Of a stretch of 64,000 nucleotides of DNA, positions 8,306 to 17,708 are shown in pieces (within the stretch, counting starts at the first letter, position 1; every line of letters begins with the position of its first letter). A model generated the notes under the pieces. It did no database searches, was not told where the DNA came from, and saw only the letters and a list, made by a program, of their open reading frames with translations. Origin of the DNA: Roseivirga thermotolerans (GTDB taxonomy: Bacteria > Bacteroidota > Bacteroidia > Cytophagales > Cyclobacteriaceae). The DNA is taken from assembly GCF_014653175.1 (NCBI RefSeq), contig NZ_BNAG01000003.1:558001-622000 (forward strand), written 5' to 3'. The position numbers were made by a program, and so were the translations under genes.

Positions 8306-9352
8306 ATGAAAATCATTAGGTATTTATTGTTTCCCTTTTCGGTATTGTATGCCGGTATAATGCGCTTGCGGAATATACAGTACAACAATGGCAGCCGCCC
8401 CATAACTACTTTTGACCGTGTGGTGATTTCGGTGGGTAACCTTTCTACAGGGGGGACGGGTAAAACACCAATGATCGAATACCTGATTGGTCGGTTGAAA
8501 GATCGTTATAAAGTGGCTACAGTGAGCCGTGGGTATGGACGGAAAACTACCGGTGAGCGCATAGCAACACCGGAAGATACGGCTCGCACTCTGGGTGATG
8601 AACCGTTGCAGTTTTATCGCAAGTTCGGTGAGGAAATAAAGGTGGTAGTGGGTGAAGAGCGCATTTTGGCCATTCCCCACTTGCTTATGGATTATCCGGA
8701 AACGGAGCTGATACTTCTGGATGATGCCTATCAGCACAGAAAAGTGAGCAGAGACTTCAATATTATGCTTAGCGATTTTTCTGCCCCGTTTTACAGAGAC
8801 CTTGTTCTGCCGGCTGGTCGTTTGCGCGAGGGCAGAAGTGAGGCTGGGCGTGCCGATGCCATTGTCATTACCAAATGCCCAAAAACGATATCAGATTCAA
8901 CAAAAGCTGAAATAGAGAAAGAAGTGAGAGCTTATAATTCTGTGGCTCCTGTCTTTTTTTCCAGCATAGAGTATGGAGAATTAAAACCTGTGTTCAATAA
9001 GGCTAAGATTGAGAAGGAAGTAGCTGTAATCTCTGCCATTGCCAGGCCTAAGCCATTTTATGAGTATCTGGAGAAGCGTTTTACGCTAATGGAACGATTC
9101 GAATTTGTAGACCATTATAACTTCAAGTCGGCCGATCTGGACCGAATTTTAAGAAAGCTTAACGGAAAGCGGCTTTCCATAGTCACTACTGAAAAGGACA
9201 TGGTACGACTTTTGCCTTTTGCAGACCATCCGCTTATGCGGCAATTCAATGTTTTTTATCAACCGATTGAGGTGAGTATCGACAGGCCGGAAATTTTTGA
9301 GAAACTTTTATTAGAATGCATTGAAGGCAGAAAACGTGAACTGAATTCTTAA
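8306..9352 (+). CDS. lpxK: tetraacyldisaccharide 4'-kinase
   Basis: Phosphorylates the 4' position of the lipid A disaccharide at the inner face of the cytoplasmic membrane. The 348-residue protein starts with the membrane-associated N-terminal helix, followed by the Walker A loop SVGNLSTGGTGKTP (lysine at residue 53), the VSRGYGRK segment, LLDDAYQHRKV and the LPAGRLREG region, all characteristic of LpxK. The length is usual. The downstream porin gene follows after two bases, so both may share a transcript that supplies outer-membrane parts. Confidence 0.95.
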   Translation: MKIIRYLLFPFSVLYAGIMRLRNIQYNNGSRPITTFDRVVISVGNLSTGGTGKTPMIEYLIGRLKDRYKVATVSRGYGRKTTGERIATPEDTARTLGDEPLQFYRKFGEEIKVVVGEERILAIPHLLMDYPETELILLDDAYQHRKVSRDFNIMLSDFSAPFYRDLVLPAGRLREGRSEAGRADAIVITKCPKTISDSTKAEIEKEVRAYNSVAPVFFSSIEYGELKPVFNKAKIEKEVAVISAIARPKPFYEYLEKRFTLMERFEFVDHYNFKSADLDRILRKLNGKRLSIVTTEKDMVRLLPFADHPLMRQFNVFYQPIEVSIDRPEIFEKLLLECIEGRKRELNS

Positions 9353-9354
9353 TT

Positions 9355-11289
9355 TTGGCCGTGCTTAAAAAAACACTCTTTCTGTTCGTCTTATTTTTCT
9401 GCCTTGGCGTGGCAAATGGGCAAGATATTAATTCGTTTTCCAGCCAAACCGATTCGTTATTGGAGGCCCGAATGAGAGCGAGAGATGCCGAGGCGCAGGC
9501 CAACACACAGAACTACAATGCCCGAAGTACCCGCTTTACTTACGAAAAGAATTTTAAGTTTAACAATATTGTTTTTCGGCACCCCGATACGCTGCCCGAT
9601 AACATGCACAGGGTGAGTGATTTGGAGCGAAATCGCTACTTGATTCAGAACCTTGGCAACGTGGGCACAGCCCAGCGTTCTCTCTTTTACGAACCGGCCA
9701 ATACCATTGGGCGTAGTTCGGGGTATCATGCCTATGATGCTTTTGCGACAACACCAGACCAGATTCGTTATTTCGATACACGCTCACCCTATACTGATAT
9801 TCAGGCTTTATTTGCCGGAGGAGGCAGATCCATTACCCGCGTGACCTTTACTTTTAATGACAGCACCCAGTTCAACATTGGCATGAACTTTAACTCCATC
9901 AGGGCTGATAAGCAGGTGGCTTTTTTGACTCGTGGTGACAGGCATGTGAACAGCAACGACTGGAATATTTTTGGGTTTCTTCGTCCTAAAGGGTTGAAAA
10001 AATACTTGTTGCTCTTTAATACAACACAGTTTAAACATAGGGTGAGCGAGCAAGGTGGGGTAGTAGACCCTTCTTTACTCACCGGCAATAACCCTCAGAA
10101 TAAACCACATTCTTATTTTGATGGCCGCGATGCCAACGTAAATCTGAGTGGAGCTGAGAGTTATGATAAACGAGGAGGCTTTCATATTTACCAGCAATAC
10201 GATCTGGACTCGATATTTCAAGTATACCACTCGGGACAATATGCTGAGCAACTGGTGAGGTACTACGATGCCTACGATTTGAGTGGTTTTGATCAATACA
10301 TATATAATGAAGCTACTCCCGGAAAAACCAGAGATACCGTGGCTGAAGGTTCTTTTTTTAGGGAGTTGCTCAACGAGTTGGGGTTAAAAGGCCGCACAAA
10401 GAAGTTTTCATATACGGCTTACTATAAGAATAGGGCTTTGCGCTATCAGATTTTTCGGGAGAGTTATACCGGGCGAGATCTGGAGCACTATGTGGGTGGT
10501 ACGCTTCGTCAGCAAATAACCCCTGAAATATTCCTCACGGCCTCGGGTGAGTTTATGTTTGAAGGAAACTACAGGATTGAAGGTGACTTTACCAGTAGTT
10601 TTTTTGAAGCCCGATTTACAAGGCTAAACAGGCAACCTTCTTATCTCGTAGACCGATACAATGGTCAGCAAAGAAGCTGGACCAATGATTTCTCGGCAGA
10701 GTCGGCCGATCACCTGACCGGAACACTGAAGCTTAATGGTGCTCGTGTTTCGTTTCGTCCGTTTGTTCGCTTTAGTCGCATTTCCAACTACATCTTTTTC
10801 AATGAAAATAAGCTACCAGAACAGGCCAATAGCGATGTTTTGCTCTTAACTCCGGGGACTCACTTCGACTGGCAGCTAACCTCTCGTATTCGTTGGAGCA
10901 ACACTGTACACTATACCTCCGTGTCAGGAGGTTCGGCTAATAATTACAGAGTTCCTCAACTTCTGGCATTGTCTCAAATTGCCTTTAAAAACGAGATATT
11001 CGATGGTAAAATGATCGTTCATACCGGTATTGAGGCCCATTACCGGTCGGCCTATGAAGGCTTGGCTTATGACCCGGTGGTGCAGCAGTTTTATTTGCAA
11101 AATGGGTTTGAGAATAATGAATATGTAAAGGCCGATGTATTCCTCAATTTTAAGGTGGGCAATTTTCTGTTTCTCGTTAAAATGGCCCACGTAAATCAGC
11201 TTTCGCAGAAGGGGTATTTTGTAACCCCTACATATCCAGGTACGGGGCGTACGCTGGATATGGGGGTAAGGTGGTTGTTCTTCGATTAG
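9355..11289 (+). CDS. putative outer-membrane porin (Porin_10-like)
   Basis: A 644-residue exported beta-barrel protein. The signal peptide is clear (LKKTLFLFVLFFCLGVANGQ). The rest shows alternating hydrophobic and polar residues, abundant aromatic and N/G/D turns, and ends in an aromatic (WLFFD), as outer-membrane barrels do. The early segment (RHPDTLPDNMHR, then GNVGTAQRSLFYEP and HAYDAF) is characteristic of the Bacteroidota putative-porin family. The start is uncertain: TTG at 9355 follows the lpxK stop directly and GTG at 9361 is an equally good choice. It overlaps the convergent DUF3078 gene by four bases. Confidence 0.82.
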   Translation: MAVLKKTLFLFVLFFCLGVANGQDINSFSSQTDSLLEARMRARDAEAQANTQNYNARSTRFTYEKNFKFNNIVFRHPDTLPDNMHRVSDLERNRYLIQNLGNVGTAQRSLFYEPANTIGRSSGYHAYDAFATTPDQIRYFDTRSPYTDIQALFAGGGRSITRVTFTFNDSTQFNIGMNFNSIRADKQVAFLTRGDRHVNSNDWNIFGFLRPKGLKKYLLLFNTTQFKHRVSEQGGVVDPSLLTGNNPQNKPHSYFDGRDANVNLSGAESYDKRGGFHIYQQYDLDSIFQVYHSGQYAEQLVRYYDAYDLSGFDQYIYNEATPGKTRDTVAEGSFFRELLNELGLKGRTKKFSYTAYYKNRALRYQIFRESYTGRDLEHYVGGTLRQQITPEIFLTASGEFMFEGNYRIEGDFTSSFFEARFTRLNRQPSYLVDRYNGQQRSWTNDFSAESADHLTGTLKLNGARVSFRPFVRFSRISNYIFFNENKLPEQANSDVLLLTPGTHFDWQLTSRIRWSNTVHYTSVSGGSANNYRVPQLLALSQIAFKNEIFDGKMIVHTGIEAHYRSAYEGLAYDPVVQQFYLQNGFENNEYVKADVFLNFKVGNFLFLVKMAHVNQLSQKGYFVTPTYPGTGRTLDMGVRWLFFD

Positions 11290-12185
11290 TTGCTAAACAG
11301 CGAGAAGTTAGCGCCAAAATTAAGCACATGCTTAAACTGAATAGCTCTTTCAGGGTTTCCTCCATCGCCAGTATCAATCAAAATATCATCGTCATAAATC
11401 AATTGAGTTCCAAAGGTGGCGTTGAACCATTTATTCACCTTCATAACCAATAGAGTTTCCCAGTTGGTATCTACATTGCCAAAAGTATCGTAGGCTGTAA
11501 AAAAGTTGAGCGTACTTTTAAAATTGATGTTCTCCATAATGGGCAGATCCAGCACAGCCAACATGTTAGTACCAAATTCTGCTCTGTAGTGTTTGTCGGG
11601 GGTTACACCAAAAGCACCGGCAGCAGCCAGGTCATCGTCCATTACAAAGGTGAATTTACCGGCAGCCGGAGCAAAAGAAAGGGTAAATACTTTGCTTGGG
11701 TCGTACTCAATACCCAGGTTGATGGTGAGGTAGCCCGGGGCCATAAAATTCGAAATCTTTTGAGCTATTTCTTCACCGGGAATCACCGGGTTGGGGCTGA
11801 ACTTCCTACCTTCCAGCAGTTGTGTTCTAAAGATACCCGAAACGGAAAACGACCAGGTGGGGTCGAAGGCATGGGCATACTTGGAGATAAGGATTATGTT
11901 GTCGTCTGTTTTGCGAAAGTCTTTATCGCCTACCTTGGCGCCACCCAGTGCAAAATCGAGCTGATTGGTCCATTTGTTCTGACCGTGTGTTCTTACAATT
12001 TTAGTGTTGAATACCGTGCCTAAAGCAATGGAGTTTTCGCCCCCGGCCGCCCAGTTGGAAAGCCCAACATTGGCAAAGTTAAGGCCCCATGATCCTGTTT
12101 TTTTTACCACAACGGAATCGGTTTGTGCAGAAAGCACAACACTCAGGCAGCAGAGTACTACAGTAGAAAGTAGGAGTTTTTTCAT
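11286..12185 (-). CDS. DUF3078 domain-containing exported protein
   Basis: A 299-residue protein with signal peptide MKKLLLSTVVLCCLSVVLSAQ. The ATG at 12185 is preferred over the in-frame ATG 42 bases upstream because only the former puts the signal peptide at the N-terminus. The mature part begins with the DUF3078 hallmark: WGLNFANVGLSNWAAGGENS followed by a WTNQLDFALGGAKVG segment. It alternates like an outer-membrane barrel and the C-terminus is FSLFSN. Function is unknown in the family. It is divergent from miaE, 127 bases between starts. Confidence 0.85.
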   Translation of the reverse strand: MKKLLLSTVVLCCLSVVLSAQTDSVVVKKTGSWGLNFANVGLSNWAAGGENSIALGTVFNTKIVRTHGQNKWTNQLDFALGGAKVGDKDFRKTDDNIILISKYAHAFDPTWSFSVSGIFRTQLLEGRKFSPNPVIPGEEIAQKISNFMAPGYLTINLGIEYDPSKVFTLSFAPAAGKFTFVMDDDLAAAGAFGVTPDKHYRAEFGTNMLAVLDLPIMENINFKSTLNFFTAYDTFGNVDTNWETLLVMKVNKWFNATFGTQLIYDDDILIDTGDGGNPERAIQFKHVLNFGANFSLFSN

Positions 12186-12278
12186 GTTGTTATTTATCGT
12201 TGAAAGGGACAAAAATGGCCTAATCATAGAAATTAACCAAGTTGAAATAGCAATATGGATTAATTCAAAACTGTGGTT

Positions 12279-12308
12279 TTTGAATATGAATGGCTGGCTT
12301 TACCTTTG
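12279..12308 (+). promoter_or_regulatory. promoter of miaE, Bacteroidota type
   Basis: TTTG at 12279-12282 and TACCTTTG at 12301-12308 are separated by 18 bases, a good fit to the Bacteroidota primary-sigma pattern TTTG-N19-20-TAnnTTTG. The -7 box ends only four bases before the miaE ATG, so the predicted transcript starts at or next to the start codon and may be leaderless. Confidence 0.62.
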
Positions 12309-12312
12309 CGGC

Positions 12313-12918
12313 ATGTCCGAAAAATTCACCAACCATATGTTAGGGCTTCAGTTGCCCACCGACCCGCGTTGGGTCAATATTGCTCAAATGAATATTGAAG
12401 ATATTTTGGTAGACCATGCCTATTGCGAACAAAAGGCAGCATCTTCCTGTATTTCGCTTATTGTGCAATACCCAGACAAAAAGGACTTGGTGGATATGAT
12501 GACCCCGGTGGTGGCTGAGGAGTGGAGCCACTTTGAGCGTGTAATTGAGCAGCTCAACAAGCGCGGCATGAAGTTGGGCAAACAGCGAAAGGACGAATAT
12601 GTAATCAGGCTCCAGGGTATTCTTAAGAAAGGTGGAGGCCGGGAAGAGCAACTGGTAGAAAAACTGCTCATGAACGCCCTTATTGAGGCCAGAAGTTGCG
12701 AGCGGTTTAAGATGCTACACTTGCATATTGAGGACGAAGAACTCAAAAAATTCTACTATGAACTAATGGTATCGGAAGCAGGGCACTACAAAAACTTTTT
12801 GAGCCTGGCTAAGTCGTATATGGGTGAAGAGTATGTATCGAAACGCTGGAAAGAGTTTCTTGTAGAGGAGGCCAAAATTATTGAGTCTCTGGAAGTGAGA
12901 GGGGATAGGATGCATTGA
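12313..12918 (+). CDS. miaE: tRNA-(ms2io6A)-hydroxylase
   Basis: Diiron monooxygenase that hydroxylates the isopentenyl group of ms2i6A37 in tRNA. The 201-residue protein carries a ferritin-like four-helix ligand set: EQKAASS (E39), EEWSHFE (E70, H73), IEARSCE (E126) and SEAGHY (E155, H158). The open frame extends far upstream to 12004, but that part is antisense to the DUF3078 gene. The ATG at 12313 gives the family N-terminus, and a promoter lies immediately before it. It is monocistronic. Confidence 0.9.
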   Translation: MSEKFTNHMLGLQLPTDPRWVNIAQMNIEDILVDHAYCEQKAASSCISLIVQYPDKKDLVDMMTPVVAEEWSHFERVIEQLNKRGMKLGKQRKDEYVIRLQGILKKGGGREEQLVEKLLMNALIEARSCERFKMLHLHIEDEELKKFYYELMVSEAGHYKNFLSLAKSYMGEEYVSKRWKEFLVEEAKIIESLEVRGDRMH

Positions 12919-13079
12919 GAAATATGTACTTAAGACTGTGGCCTCCGGTTCATTTGACTCTTTGACAAGCTTTCACTTTTATCAGGTACCCGATGAGTAT
13001 GACGGGTTTTGCAACCCACGGTTATTTAAGCAAAAATGTTTTGCGGTAAGCCAGGCTTTTAGACCGTTAACTATCCTCC

Positions 13080-13361
13080 TTATTTTAAAGCTGCTTTGGC
13101 CATTCGCTTGGCTTCTTTTCGGTCAATCCCACTGGCTATTAGCTCCATCTGCTTTTCGTTTTCATCCTGATATTCAGGGCGAATGTGATGTTTTACTCCA
13201 CCCTTTTGATCTTTGGCTCTCTTTATAGCGTTCTTTTTCTTGCCCAATTGAATCACTCCTCCGGGAATACTTTTGGTTTGAATGGGTTGGCTGTTTGTTG
13301 AGACCCGGTTGGCCGCAGACCTGCTTTCGGTAGCTTTTTCTTTGTTGAGGTGTTGTTTCAT
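13080..13361 (-). CDS. small basic protein with HHIRP motif
   Basis: A 93-residue, lysine-rich protein that I do not recognise. The N-terminal 40 residues are polar and low in complexity (ESRSAANRVSTNSQPIQTKS, then GGVIQLGKKK), like the flexible linkers of polymorphic or eCIS-associated effectors. The C-terminal half contains GGVKHHIRPEYQ and ends in a helical segment (DRKEAKRMAKAALK). The HHIxP string is reminiscent of HNH/AHH nuclease motifs, but the protein is too short for a full nuclease. It lies 55 bases downstream of the serine hydrolase on the same strand. Codon pattern and sensible composition favour it over the antisense frame at 12938-13228, but it could still be spurious. Confidence 0.5.
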   Translation of the reverse strand: MKQHLNKEKATESRSAANRVSTNSQPIQTKSIPGGVIQLGKKKNAIKRAKDQKGGVKHHIRPEYQDENEKQMELIASGIDRKEAKRMAKAALK

Positions 13362-13416
13362 AGGTTCTTTTGGAGATATACCAAAAAGAAGAAAAGGTTA
13401 CCCTTGCCAAAGGCTT

Positions 13417-14532
13417 TCAATGCCTTACGGCTGGTAAAATAAGGTTTTGCATCAGGGCAAATGGTGCCTTGTCTGCCTCACTATTGTATGCCCCACCGGT
13501 AAAAACGGCAATAAGCTCCAGGCTGGGGAAAATCATAATGTACTGTCCGCCATTGCCCGTGGCCATAATAGAATGGATGGTTTGGTTATTTACCTTGAAA
13601 GGAATGGACCACCAGAAGTAGCCATAGTCCATGCCGGTAATTTTGACGTTGGGTTTAGTGGCTTCGGTAAGCCATTGTTTCGAAACCAATTGTTTACCAT
13701 TCCATTGCCCATTATTAAGTACCAGTTGACCGATTTTTGCCATATCGCGAGAGGTCATGTATAGGCGTTTTGCAGATGGTATGACCTGCTTTTTGCTGGT
13801 GTGCCCCCAAAAGTAATGGTCTATTCCCAACTCATCGAAAAGATATTTCTTGGCAAATGAATCGATAGACATGCCTGAAGCCTGGCTTATGATTTCGGCT
13901 GTTAGTATTGACCCCATTGAACAGTAAGCGGCTTTTTCGCCAGGAGTATTAATTAACGGAAGGTCTAAAGTGTATTGAATGATGTCTTTTTTTCGGTACA
14001 CTTTATCTTCTTGCCCGAGGGAGTTTTTGTCCCAATCGTTGCAATCGAGTCCGCTCGACATGGTGAGCAAATGCCTGATGCTGATTTGCTGTTTTTGAGC
14101 AATCGAATTTTTCTCAGGTGCATGGCTTTTCAGGTAGTCGAATATGGAGTCGTCTATACTTTTTATGAACCCTTTTTCTACAGCAATGCCCATGAGAATG
14201 GCTCTTATGCTTTTGGTAGTTGAGCGAAGGTCATGTGGATTTTGGCGCGTACCTTCGCCAAAGTATTCTTCTAGTACAAGGCGGTTGTTTCTAACCAGAA
14301 CGATGCTGTGTATCTGATGCTCCTGAGCTCTGAGGCTATATAACATTTTATAGATGGAAGCCGTGTCTATACGCTGTTCGCTTAAACCGGAGGTTAACCA
14401 ACCATCATGGTTTAAGGTTTGGGGTGGTGTATACAGGTGAGTGTTTTGTGCAAAACCAACCTGCGCTAAAAGCAGGCAAAAGATTATTAGTGTGCGGTTA
14501 AGTAGGACCATGAGTGCTGTTTTGGCTAGCAA
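13417..14532 (-). CDS. serine hydrolase, class C beta-lactamase-like fold
   Basis: A 371-residue exported enzyme of the beta-lactamase/penicillin-binding-protein superfamily (PF00144). After the signal peptide (to about VGFAQN) come the SxxK nucleophile motif in RSTTKSIRA, the tyrosine motif in AAYCSMGS (YxS form), and the late GNGGQYIMI stretch that replaces KTG. Members are often esterases, D-aminopeptidases or 6-aminohexanoate hydrolases rather than true beta-lactamases, and nothing here indicates resistance. The ATG at 14511 (residue 8) is an alternative start. Confidence 0.85.
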   Translation of the reverse strand: MLAKTALMVLLNRTLIIFCLLLAQVGFAQNTHLYTPPQTLNHDGWLTSGLSEQRIDTASIYKMLYSLRAQEHQIHSIVLVRNNRLVLEEYFGEGTRQNPHDLRSTTKSIRAILMGIAVEKGFIKSIDDSIFDYLKSHAPEKNSIAQKQQISIRHLLTMSSGLDCNDWDKNSLGQEDKVYRKKDIIQYTLDLPLINTPGEKAAYCSMGSILTAEIISQASGMSIDSFAKKYLFDELGIDHYFWGHTSKKQVIPSAKRLYMTSRDMAKIGQLVLNNGQWNGKQLVSKQWLTEATKPNVKITGMDYGYFWWSIPFKVNNQTIHSIMATGNGGQYIMIFPSLELIAVFTGGAYNSEADKAPFALMQNLILPAVRH

Positions 14533-14665
14533 GTAACTCCTTGTGATTCAAATGCCAGTCATTGTTGGCGTTAATGTTTTCAAAAAGCCCAATTGAGGCC
14601 TGTATATTATGCTCTTTTAGTCTTGTGAGTGAAAGGCAGGTTACACCGTATTTATCCGGGGCGGT

Positions 14666-15586
14666 CTATTTTAGGTTACTCAAAAAACTGCGTATTTCAT
14701 TAAAGTAGGTTTCAGGTTGCTCCAACCAACCGTAGTGGCCGCAATTGTTCAGCAATACCAGTTTTGAGTGGGGCAGGAGTGCGTGAGTTTTTTCAGCAAT
14801 AGACTTTGGTATAATATCGTTGGTGCCCTGTAAAATGAGCACAGGCTGACTGAAATTTTGTAAGCCCGGTTTACAATCAAAACCCATGGATTGCATATTG
14901 CGATGGATAATGCCATTCACTTCCATATTGCCCTGAGTCAAACGGAGGCCAATGGCATCTATGTCTTCCTTTCTGTCATGGTATAGATAGGCGGGTGCCA
15001 GGTTTTTGGCTCTCTCCAGTCGGGCATGGAATGAGGTGTCACCGTTGCTGATTTGCCTGCTCCAGTAATTGAATCGCTGCCTTTGCTCATCATTCAAATG
15101 GCCGGGAATATCTAAATCATCGAAGGCCTCCAAGTCTATGCCACCAGATGAGGAGAGGATTAAGCCCTTTACCCGACTTGGATGTTTGGTGGTATAATAG
15201 GAAGCCAACATGCCACCAAAAGATTGCCCAAAAACTACCCATGATTTTACACCGAGGTGTGTACGTAATGTTTCAATATCTTCGACCAGTAAGTCCATAC
15301 TCATACTTCGTTCACTAACTATGTCGATTTTAGATTTCCCCGTGCCTCGTTGATCGTATATAATGGTCAGGCAATTTTTACCTAGCTCAGCAGCCAGATC
15401 AGCGAATCCTTCACTGCTCATTCCCGGACCACCGTTTATGATCAATAAAGTGTCCGGACCGCCACCAAATGTTCGGTAATACATGTGGCCATTGGGTAAA
15501 GAGATAGTTCCTTCTACCTGAGAGAATAGGTTGAAGCTTAGAAGTAGTAAAGGTAGGATCAGACATCTTTTCATATTCATCACCAC
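14666..15586 (-). CDS. alpha/beta hydrolase, proline iminopeptidase-like, exported
   Basis: A 306-residue protein with an N-terminal signal peptide (MKRCLILPLLLLSFNLFSQ after a short MVMN lead) and an alpha/beta-hydrolase domain. The oxyanion segment is NGGPGMSSEGF, the DQRGTGKS motif typical of proline iminopeptidases follows, the nucleophile elbow is GQSFGG, and the acid and histidine are in QGTNDIIP and NCGHYGW near the C-terminus. Export suggests a role in peptide or ester breakdown in the periplasm or outside. It is divergent from the TlpA-like gene across an A+T-rich spacer. Confidence 0.85.
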   Translation of the reverse strand: MVMNMKRCLILPLLLLSFNLFSQVEGTISLPNGHMYYRTFGGGPDTLLIINGGPGMSSEGFADLAAELGKNCLTIIYDQRGTGKSKIDIVSERSMSMDLLVEDIETLRTHLGVKSWVVFGQSFGGMLASYYTTKHPSRVKGLILSSSGGIDLEAFDDLDIPGHLNDEQRQRFNYWSRQISNGDTSFHARLERAKNLAPAYLYHDRKEDIDAIGLRLTQGNMEVNGIIHRNMQSMGFDCKPGLQNFSQPVLILQGTNDIIPKSIAEKTHALLPHSKLVLLNNCGHYGWLEQPETYFNEIRSFLSNLK

Positions 15587-15702
15587 TTATGGAGCGTTTC
15601 TGGCTGAAGGAATTTGATAACAAAGCAATCTTAATTCTAAATCCTTGATATTTAAAGTAATAATTATTTAGTTTAATAACTAAAGATTTAATTCAACTAG
15701 AC

Positions 15703-17634
15703 ATGAGAATAAGACTTTACCTTCTATTGCTTCTTTTATCTTTTGGTTTTTCCAAAGTACAGTCTCAGAGTATTCAAGAAGTAACGGGGCGATGGTACTC
15801 AAGCAATGGAACAAATGAACTCCAATTGTTGCTTTCAGAAAAGTATGCACTTTACAAGGCCGACTTCTGGGACGTAGTGGAGTTTAGTAACGGTAAGTTG
15901 CGCTTAAGGAATCAGGAAGGGGAGACTGAATTGAGCCTGAGAAAGAACGGGAACAGAGGTGTTTTAACCGCAAATAGAGTGTCATTACCTGTACAAAATT
16001 ATAAGTCTACTAACATTTCGAGCAGAGAGGTGGGGAAGACAGATGTGAGTAAAGATTTTTTCAAGAAAGACCAGGTAGTGTTGCAGGGTATAGTGATACC
16101 TAAAGATACAATGCCTCTGACCATATCTATTATTTATAATCATGCCTTTAGTGAAGGGCAGAAGAAGTTTGTAGAAGAAGTGGATAGCGGGGGAAAATTT
16201 AAGATTATATACCCACTTGAATATCCGCAATCAGTAATGGTGAGCGTTGGTGATGCCTTTTTTTACTATTTCTCAACACCGGGAGCTAAACAGGCCATGG
16301 TAATTGATGAAGCTTCATTTAAGGGAAGCTGGACTACCGCTAAAAAGTTAGATTTTATGGGCGATTTGGCCGCTGAGAATGAAGAGTTTCGCTTGCTGCA
16401 CCCTGAATATATGAAGATCAGAAACTATGAGGAGAATGATAGTCTTCAGAAAACCCTGGATTCTGATGCTTACCTGGAGTATAGACTACAGCTTTGGCAG
16501 TCGCATCATCGGTTCTATGAGAGCTACTTCGACTCAATTCCTACAAGTTCGTTCATAAAAGATTATAGTTTACGCGATGTAAGAACCTACGCAGCCGATG
16601 ATCTAAGAAGATATATATGGATGCACAATCTTGGTAAAAATGGAGGAAGAATTGAGGCGGTAGATGTGTCTGATGAGTATTTGGATAAAGTGGTGAGCCT
16701 GATGCCTGATGAGATCGGTGACCTGATGACCGATAACTATGCCAATCTTACGCGGGAATTTACCATGGCCGCAATGCCAAAGGAATACAAAGCTATCCAT
16801 GATCGCAGTTTGAAGTACGTGTATGAGTTTCTATCAAACCAAAGCCTAAGTGAAGAAAACCGTGGCATCATAAACGAATGGAAAGAGAAGGAAAGGAGCA
16901 GGAAAAATACTTTCGGAAACCTGTCTTTTAAAGGAGATATAAAGCCCATATTCGAGTCTTATAAGGAAGATATTCTTGATATTCAGAGAAAGGTGAGATG
17001 GGATCACTTGATATCGAAGATTGCAGGGTTGAGTACGGTTCAAAGGTCTAGTATTGTGGCCACCTACGTTAACATGAATTTTACTACCAAGGGGTTGCAG
17101 GTGCCCGACTACATCCAGGCAAAGTTGGGTGGTTTAAACCTGGTGCCCTCGGTTCTTGAAAGTATTGAGCAGAGCATTGCGGATTTTGAAATTTTGAAGA
17201 ATGCCAGGTTTGTAGAAGGGGTAGAGATTGCTGAGTCTTCTGACAACATCTTAAGAGAGCTTAAGGAGAAGTACAAAGGCAAGGTGGTTTATATTGATGT
17301 GTGGGCCACCTGGTGTGGGCCATGCATAGGAGAGTTCTCTAACATGAAGCGGATTAAAGAGAGCAAGATTAAAGATGTAGTTTATGTTTACCTCTGTGCC
17401 CAGTCTACCAAAAAGTCTTTTGATATAATGGTGAAAAAGCATGAGCTCGTTGGTGATAATTATTTCCTCAATGAGGAACAGTATCAAAAGTTGGATAAGG
17501 AAGTAGGGATCACGGGCTTTCCTACTTACTTAGTAATTACCAAAGACGGAAAGCTGGTTAGAGAAGGCATTAAGCGTCCCAGTGCCGGGGAAGGTTTGGT
17601 AAGGCAGCTTCAGGAATTTTCATCGAGAAAATGA
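15703..17634 (+). CDS. TlpA-like thioredoxin-domain protein, exported
   Basis: A 643-residue protein with signal peptide ending near FSKVQSQ. Only the last 130 residues form a recognised domain: a TlpA/ResA-type thioredoxin fold with the redox site WATWCGPC and the cis-proline region GITGFPTYLV. The long N-terminal part has a beta-rich region and then helices, as in the large Bacteroidota TlpA-like proteins that act in the periplasm, presumably as disulfide reductases or scaffolds. It is a lone gene with no terminator hairpin visible behind it. Confidence 0.85.
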   Translation: MRIRLYLLLLLLSFGFSKVQSQSIQEVTGRWYSSNGTNELQLLLSEKYALYKADFWDVVEFSNGKLRLRNQEGETELSLRKNGNRGVLTANRVSLPVQNYKSTNISSREVGKTDVSKDFFKKDQVVLQGIVIPKDTMPLTISIIYNHAFSEGQKKFVEEVDSGGKFKIIYPLEYPQSVMVSVGDAFFYYFSTPGAKQAMVIDEASFKGSWTTAKKLDFMGDLAAENEEFRLLHPEYMKIRNYEENDSLQKTLDSDAYLEYRLQLWQSHHRFYESYFDSIPTSSFIKDYSLRDVRTYAADDLRRYIWMHNLGKNGGRIEAVDVSDEYLDKVVSLMPDEIGDLMTDNYANLTREFTMAAMPKEYKAIHDRSLKYVYEFLSNQSLSEENRGIINEWKEKERSRKNTFGNLSFKGDIKPIFESYKEDILDIQRKVRWDHLISKIAGLSTVQRSSIVATYVNMNFTTKGLQVPDYIQAKLGGLNLVPSVLESIEQSIADFEILKNARFVEGVEIAESSDNILRELKEKYKGKVVYIDVWATWCGPCIGEFSNMKRIKESKIKDVVYVYLCAQSTKKSFDIMVKKHELVGDNYFLNEEQYQKLDKEVGITGFPTYLVITKDGKLVREGIKRPSAGEGLVRQLQEFSSRK

Positions 17635-17708
17635 AATTGAAAAAATAGTGATGACATTATGCTGTTAGCGGCATGGGCTATGGCTCATTAGGAGTAGGCG
17701 CAGGCCGG

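Noticed and set aside
11589-12023. 144-codon plus-strand frame
   Set aside because: It is antisense to the DUF3078 gene and has no recognisable features.
12004-12312. Upstream extension of the miaE reading frame
   Set aside because: The extra 103 codons are antisense to the DUF3078 gene, and the promoter and family N-terminus put the start at 12313.
12938-13228. 96-codon plus-strand frame opposite the small basic protein
   Set aside because: Composition is biased and no family features are seen; the minus-strand frame looks more like a protein.
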